Assembly (NCBI RefSeq): GCF_000143415.4
Contig: NW_003314273.1
Span: 1,384,563 to 1,448,562, forward strand
Source of the DNA: Selaginella moellendorffii
Taxonomy: Eukaryota; Streptophyta; Lycopodiopsida; Selaginellales; Selaginellaceae
DNA length: 64,000 bases
Direction: 5' to 3'
The notes under the pieces were generated by a model. The model worked only from the letters and a program-made list of their open reading frames with translations. It was not told the DNA's origin and searched no databases. How positions within the stretch are numbered: position 1 is the stretch's first letter; every line of letters starts with the position of its first letter. A program made the translations under genes and the position numbers. Below are positions 58,697 to 64,000 of the stretch, one piece after another.

Positions 58697-59225
58697 GATG
58701 GTGCTTTCTACCCCAAAAACTAGGTTGCCGGCATTGGAGTTTGGATGATTGATTCTACGGAGAATAAAGTAGCTGACCTCTCTATCACTATGCCAGCAAC
58801 ATCAACTAATGAAGTAGAGTACTTGGTGGCTATCAGTGCCATGAATTTGGCCACAGATCTCAAGTTTAGGTGAGTCACTTTCATTGGAGATGTGCAACTC
58901 ATCATACGCCAACTTACTGGAGAATACCAAGTCCGCAAAGAGAACCTGAAAGGGCTATGGCAGTGGGTGGTCAACCTGAAGGATGAGTTCTCTCATGTGA
59001 CTTTTCAAAGTGTCCCTCATGAAGAAAAGTTTTGGGTGGACAGGTTATCACATCAAGCAATCACCATAATGAGAGAGGCAAAAGGCACTCCTTGCTCTTT
59101 GGTTTCCAAGGTCAAGGAGGAATCTAAGATAGATGAGGCCCCTAAGCCCAAGGTTTCTCCAGACTCCAGGGTTTATACTGTTTTCCTAGGTGATGACAAG
59201 GACCCTGTCTTTATTGCCACATCAC
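58640..59225 (+). pseudogene. Retroelement RNase H remnant
   Basis: Reads TTYFDGAFYPKN, stop, VAGIGVWM, TSTNEVEYLVAISAMNLATDL, stop, TFIGDVQLIIRQLTGEYQVRKENL. This matches the Asp-Glu-Asp layout of plant retroelement RNase H domains (the last Asp is in GDVQ where GDSQ is usual). Two in-frame stops; cut at 59,226 by a family S LTR. Confidence 0.75.
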
Positions 59226-60770
59226 TATAAGCGACTAATTTTTCCATTCTACTTTAGTCACTTAACCACACCTCCGACCACTAAGAGGAGTCTCACTCAT
59301 AACCTCCATAAGTCCTATTTTGGACTTGGGCTTGCTAGCCCCAAGAATGGCATCCCCGCCACTCAACTTTCGCACTTGGTCCAAGTGCTCCACGTGTCCA
59401 ATCCCATGACCGACACCCCAGGGTACCACTAACACATCAGCCCGTTATGCTAATGCCATGCCCATTCACCTTGGTCACACCGGTGGTCTGACACCACCTA
59501 CACCACAGTCCCGTCTCTCAAAGACTTGGCATCCATCTATGAGTGATCATCCTAGATCCACTCCTTAGCATCCTTAGAATGCCCACAAACATGGGGAAAG
59601 CCTTCCCCAATATCCCCTTTCCGGTCCCCACCAAATCCCTTTTTGCCAACATTGCCACTGGATCAAGGCCCACAGGCTCGACTGCTAAGTCCCACGGTCC
59701 TCTAGGACTTCCTCACCAGACGACTGTATCCTTGGTCACTACACCAGAGGACTACTCCACTTCCTTTCCACAGTCTGGGCCTTTGGGACAATATTTCGGA
59801 ACACTGTGGCCTTACGCAAGCCTCGTGGGTACTCCCCCACCTTCCGCCTTTGGGTGCTCTAGCCATGGGCTTAGAGTGAGGTTCTGTTGAGCCACGCCAG
59901 GTATCCAAGTAGGTAGTGCCACCCACACTTGGACTGTGAGCATTGGCCAGTCGATCTCCCGGGGGAACTACAACTGGCTTTTGAACACTTCACCAAGCTA
60001 CCCGGCTTGTTGATCTGTGTTCACTCTAGTCTTGGACTTCCCAGTGGTTATCCCATCACCCAACACTGGGTACAGCTTTTCTGGGCCAAACTGGCCTTTC
60101 CTGGCCAAACTAGCTCCACTGCAGTCCTCCCCCTACTATACTTTTGGAGCTCACCAAACCCCCCAGGGTCTAGGAGATGAACGCTTTGGGCTTTCACCCT
60201 TTCAGACTCGAACTCGGACTTGGACTCAGACTCAGACTCGGACTCGGACTCAGACTTGGGATCGGGCTTGGTCTCGGTCTCGGTCTCGGTCCCGATCTTG
60301 GTCTCGGTCTCGGTCTCGATCTTGGTCTTGGTCCCGGTCTCGGTCTCGACCTCGGGTCCTTTTCGGACTCCATCTTAGACTCCATCTCGGATTCCATCTC
60401 GGACTCCATCTCGGACTCTATCTCGGGTCCATCTCGGACTCCGTCTCGGATTCCATCTCAAGTCCATCTTGGACTTCATCTCAGACTCCATCTCGGGTCC
60501 ATCTCGGACTCCATCTCAGGCCCACCTCGGACTCCATCTCGGGTCCATCTCGAGTCCATGTCGAACTCCATCTTGGACTCCATCTCGCACCCCATCTCGG
60601 GTCCATTTCGGACTCCATCTCGGGTCCATCTCGGACACTTCCACATCTCCTGTGTTGGTCCTTTTGGGTCCCTTTTTGGAGCCTCACTTATTGCTCACTT
60701 CGTGCTTGTTCTTTTAGCACTTCTTTGGGAGTTCCACTCCCGCTCTTGACCTTTCAAGTTAGAGCTTTTA
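59226..60770 (-). repeat. Family S LTR, truncated
   Basis: It starts at TATAAGCGAC (one change from TGTAAGCGAC), carries the minisatellite at 60,203-60,640 and stops before the LTR's other end, where family A sequence begins at 60,771. Confidence 0.75.
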
Positions 60771-61268
60771 TGTAGCGCACGTGGTTTTGACCCTTTATCC
60801 TATGGTGATTTACCATAGGATAACACCATGAAGCAGAACCTAAACCCTCTTTGTGCCACGTGTCATATGCCACGTGTCCATAGGAACCTGAGGTTTAGGG
60901 CCTTGGGCCACTGAATGAAGGAACGGTGCCAAACTCCCAAACATGGAGCCAAGGAGTGACGGAACTGAACCACAGAGCAACTCCCGAGCTTAAAGCCCAA
61001 GGAGCGAAGGAACAGGAGCCTGGAGCGACTTGGAACAGTCCTGGAGCAACCAGCATCCCAATGCCAGGACCAGCACGCAAAACGGAGCCAAACGGAGTCT
61101 GGTGCTATTTCGGCATGCCGGTGGCCTAACGCGAAGATATGGGTACTCCACTAACTAGCATGGAATGGAACTTGGGCTTAGACCCAAGCTGAATGCAGAA
61201 CAAGGACAGGCACGCAAGCGGGAGCTAGACTATACCTCAAGTTGGTCGGCCATGCCCAACCTACCCAC
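60771..61268 (-). repeat. Family A LTR, inverted, truncated
   Basis: Its minus strand matches the 5,209-5,720 LTR, ending TGCGCTACA at 60,771. The first ~10 bases of the LTR are replaced at about 61,268 by sequence resembling family S (TACTATACATTTGGAACCCCC). Confidence 0.75.
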
Positions 61269-62784
61269 TATCCCTACTATACATTTGGAACCCCCCACAG
61301 CCCCCCCCCCCTTCCTCCCCCCCTTGAGGAACACACGCTTTGGGCTTTCACCCCAAGCCTCCCTTAGTATCAGGAGTTAGTCTCTGGGACAAGCTCGAAA
61401 CTTACTAAATATGGAATGTCTTTAGATTGCGAATTTGGACATGGGACGAACACCATTGTGTTCAGGCCGATCTCTACATTCCGTAGATATGTCAAATGAG
61501 CAAATCTTGACACTTTCCATAAATAGCATTTGGGACCGAAATGAGACTAACACAAAGGGCATGATAGTGAGGGTGTTTGGCAAACATGGTAAGCTATCAT
61601 TTAGCGAATATTGAGGGACCAATCTCAATATCGCGGGGGTTCCCAACACTAGCAAGTGCAAGTCAACGAATGAGTTTCTCTAACTAGGTCAAGTATGCTT
61701 GACTAATAGCACTTAGGAATTCCGTCCTTATGCCCATCTGGTCAAGTGCACACGCGAGGACCAGTTTCTCAACTAGCTTAGGCGGAGACTGATAACGGGT
61801 CTAGCAATACCGACCTCCTGCCGTCGCGGCAGTAAGGTAAGAGTGTCCGTAAGGACTAGCCGACAGGTAACTTTTGATACTTGAAGTCACATTCGCGACA
61901 CTCTCCCCCCCTTGGGAAGATTGACGTCCTCGTCGATGCATACTCGAGTCTAGAATACCGCCAAGGAAACAACTCCAGAAAAAGTTCACAGTACTCACAC
62001 TATGTGAGAAATGCACCAACTTAAATGAGTTAGGGGGCAACCTCTTTGTCTAATGCGGATGCGCTACCAGCTCAGACACCTTCCGGCCATCACCGACGAG
62101 GAAATGACCAACGGAGTCAGCCACCCTTGCTGCTCTGGGAGTCACCCAACTTACAAAAGTGTGATACACCCCTGCCCGCAGGAACATAGAGACAGAAACC
62201 AGAGGCCCCAACCCTCCTGAGCAAAGAAACCAAACCCGTCGGTAAGGTTTAAATAGACTACTATAAACAGGCAATTAGAGTTTTTTACACGGTCACGCCC
62301 TTTTAACGGAATAAGGAACATCGACAAAGAGGCGGGTTATGTGACCAGTCAACAGTAGCTACCCCATGACTAGAGATTTCAACATGCACATGAAGTGCCG
62401 AAGCCAGTCTGCCCATTACTGGCCCAAACTCAAAGATCATTAGAAGGACAATATCAAAGTTAGAGACAATGATATCTTAGAAGCTTAATTATCAATGATT
62501 ATATCTTAGAGTAGAACACAAAAGTATTCTAAGCAAGTTATTATCCGATAAACCAGTAGTAAAGTATAAGAACCACCAAGATCATCATAATTGGTAAACA
62601 TAGGATTCACCATCAAACAAAATTCAATAGCAAGTATATCATCAAGTAAACTCAATGATAAAGTGTAACTATTAAAAATTGTAGACAGAATGCCAAACAA
62701 TTTACGAAAGATAACTCAAAGAACACAAAGTATCATTGACTAACAAGCAAAATGCTCGCGAATGTATCACCTGAAGGAAATAAC
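61269..62784 (-). mobile_element. Family A internal region, inverted
   Basis: The part from about 61,740 to 62,784 is the inverted counterpart of about 8,950-10,030, including the GTGTCGCGAATGTGAC and purine-tract region (61,880-61,920). The stretch 61,269-61,740 is mixed family S-like and unassigned sequence. At 62,785 a family S LTR interrupts it. Confidence 0.65.
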
Positions 62785-64000
62785 TGTAAGCGACTAAATT
62801 TTCCATTCTACTTTAGTCACTTAACCACACCTCCGACCACTTGGAGGAGTCTCATTCACAACCTCCATAAGTCCAATCCAAGACTTGGGACTTGCTAGCC
62901 CCAAGAATGGCATCCATGCCACTCAACATTTGCACTTGGTCCAAGTGCTCCACGTGTCTGATCCCATGACCGACACTCAAAGGTACCACCGACATGGCAG
63001 CCCGTTACGCTAAGGCCACGCCCAATCACCTTTGCCCCACTAGTAGTCCAATACCACTTACGTCACAGTCTTGGCTCTCCAAAACTAGGCAAACCATCTG
63101 TGAGTGGTCATCTCAGATCCACTCCTTAGCATCTTTAGGATGCCCACCGACAAGGGGAATAGCCTTCCCCAATATCCCTCTATCAGTCCCCACTAAGTCC
63201 CTTTCTACCCCTGGCCGTGTTTGCCAACACTGCCACTGGATCGAGACCCACAGGCCCGACCACTAAGTCCCACGGTCCTCTGGGACTTCCTCACCACACG
63301 ACTGTGTCCTTGGTCACTACCCCAGAGGACTGCTCCTCTTCCTTTCCACAGTCTGGGCCTTTGGGATAACATTTCGGAACACCGTGGCCTTACGCGAGCC
63401 ACCTGGGTACTCTCCTCGCCTTTCACCTTTAGATGCTCTAGCCATGGGCTTAGAGCAAGGTTCCGTTGAGCCACGACAAGTATCCAAGTAGGTAGTGCCA
63501 CCCACACTTGGACTGGGAGCATCGGCCAGTCGATCTCCCGGGGGAACTAGAGCCAGCTCTTGAACACTTCACCAAGCTACCCCGCTTGTCGGTCCGTGTT
63601 CACTCTAGTCTTGGACTTCCCAATGGGCAGCTCATCACCCAACACTGGGTCCGGCCTTCCTGGGCCAAACTGGCCTTTCCTGGCCAAACTGGCTCCACTG
63701 CAGTCCTCCCCCTACTATACTTTTGGAGCTCACCAAACCCCCCAGAGTCTGGGAGACGAATGCTTTGGGCTTTCACCCTCTCAGACTCGAACTCAGACTC
63801 GGCCTCGGACTCGGACTCGGACTCGGACTCGGACTCGGATTCGGACTCGGACTCGGACTCGGCCTCGGCCTCAGTCTCGGTCTCGGTCCCGATCTCGGTC
63901 TCGGTCTCGGTCCCGGTCTCGGTCTTGGTCCCGGTCTCAACTTCGGACTCCATCTCGGGTCCATCTCGGACTCCATCTCGGACTCCATCTCGGGTCCACC
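62785..64000 (-). repeat. Family S LTR, runs off the window
   Basis: Starts TGTAAGCGACTAAATTTTCC directly in family A internal sequence, so this LTR inserted into family A. The minisatellite begins at about 63,778 and continues to the window end. Confidence 0.8.

Noticed and set aside
60895-61080. Small ORFs shared by 5.4 kb and 60.9 kb
   Set aside because: They are within the family A LTR and conserved only because the LTR is repeated.

Overview
The window looks like nuclear DNA from a land plant that makes swimming sperm. A lycophyte such as Selaginella is my best guess (inference). The one clearly intact host gene, at 18,948-24,306, encodes CFAP65, a motile-cilium protein that flowering plants lack. 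Its introns are only 47-83 bp. Degraded copies of typical plant gene families also carry very short introns, and short (CCCTAAA)n tracts occur. There are two 100-N assembly gaps (7,674-7,773 and 50,567-50,666). I recognised no rRNA, tRNA or CRISPR.

Layout. 1-18 kb is a gene graveyard: fragments of a CYP85-clan cytochrome P450, a purple acid phosphatase (PAP) in two halves of opposite orientation, an acyl-activating enzyme, a GH27 alpha-galactosidase, a RanGAP and an O-fucosyltransferase. All carry frameshifts or stops. A 5.1-kb LTR element with no recognisable coding (family A, 5,209-10,308) sits among them. 18-19 kb is AT-rich with two long perfect hairpins. 18.9-24.3 kb is CFAP65. 24.3-32.4 kb is mostly unrecognised, with a Ty3/gypsy gag remnant and a very AT-rich block (28-30 kb). 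32.4-43.9 kb and 54.9-64 kb are nested LTR retroelements: family S (LTRs containing a hexamer-built minisatellite), family B, family C and a degraded chromodomain-type Ty3/gypsy.

The most unusual part is 44.2-54.9 kb. It holds two long, divergently oriented, slightly damaged genes. The minus-strand gene (47,718-44,690) joins an unrecognised N-terminal domain, an acidic tract, a tandem-repeat segment and a C-terminal FCP1/NIF-like HAD phosphatase domain. The plus-strand gene (about 50,822-53,423) ends in a DUF7869-like, RNase-H-fold transposase-like domain. Across the same interval at least 20 copies of a roughly 22-bp palindrome (half-site ATGGCRTGNGG) are scattered in intergenic DNA, candidate introns and coding sequence. 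I saw none elsewhere in the window. I propose that this interval is one large, previously uncharacterised mobile element, or its remains, marked by these micro-palindromes. The two genes, the palindromes and the flanking inverted repeats are visible in the sequence; that they form one element is inference.
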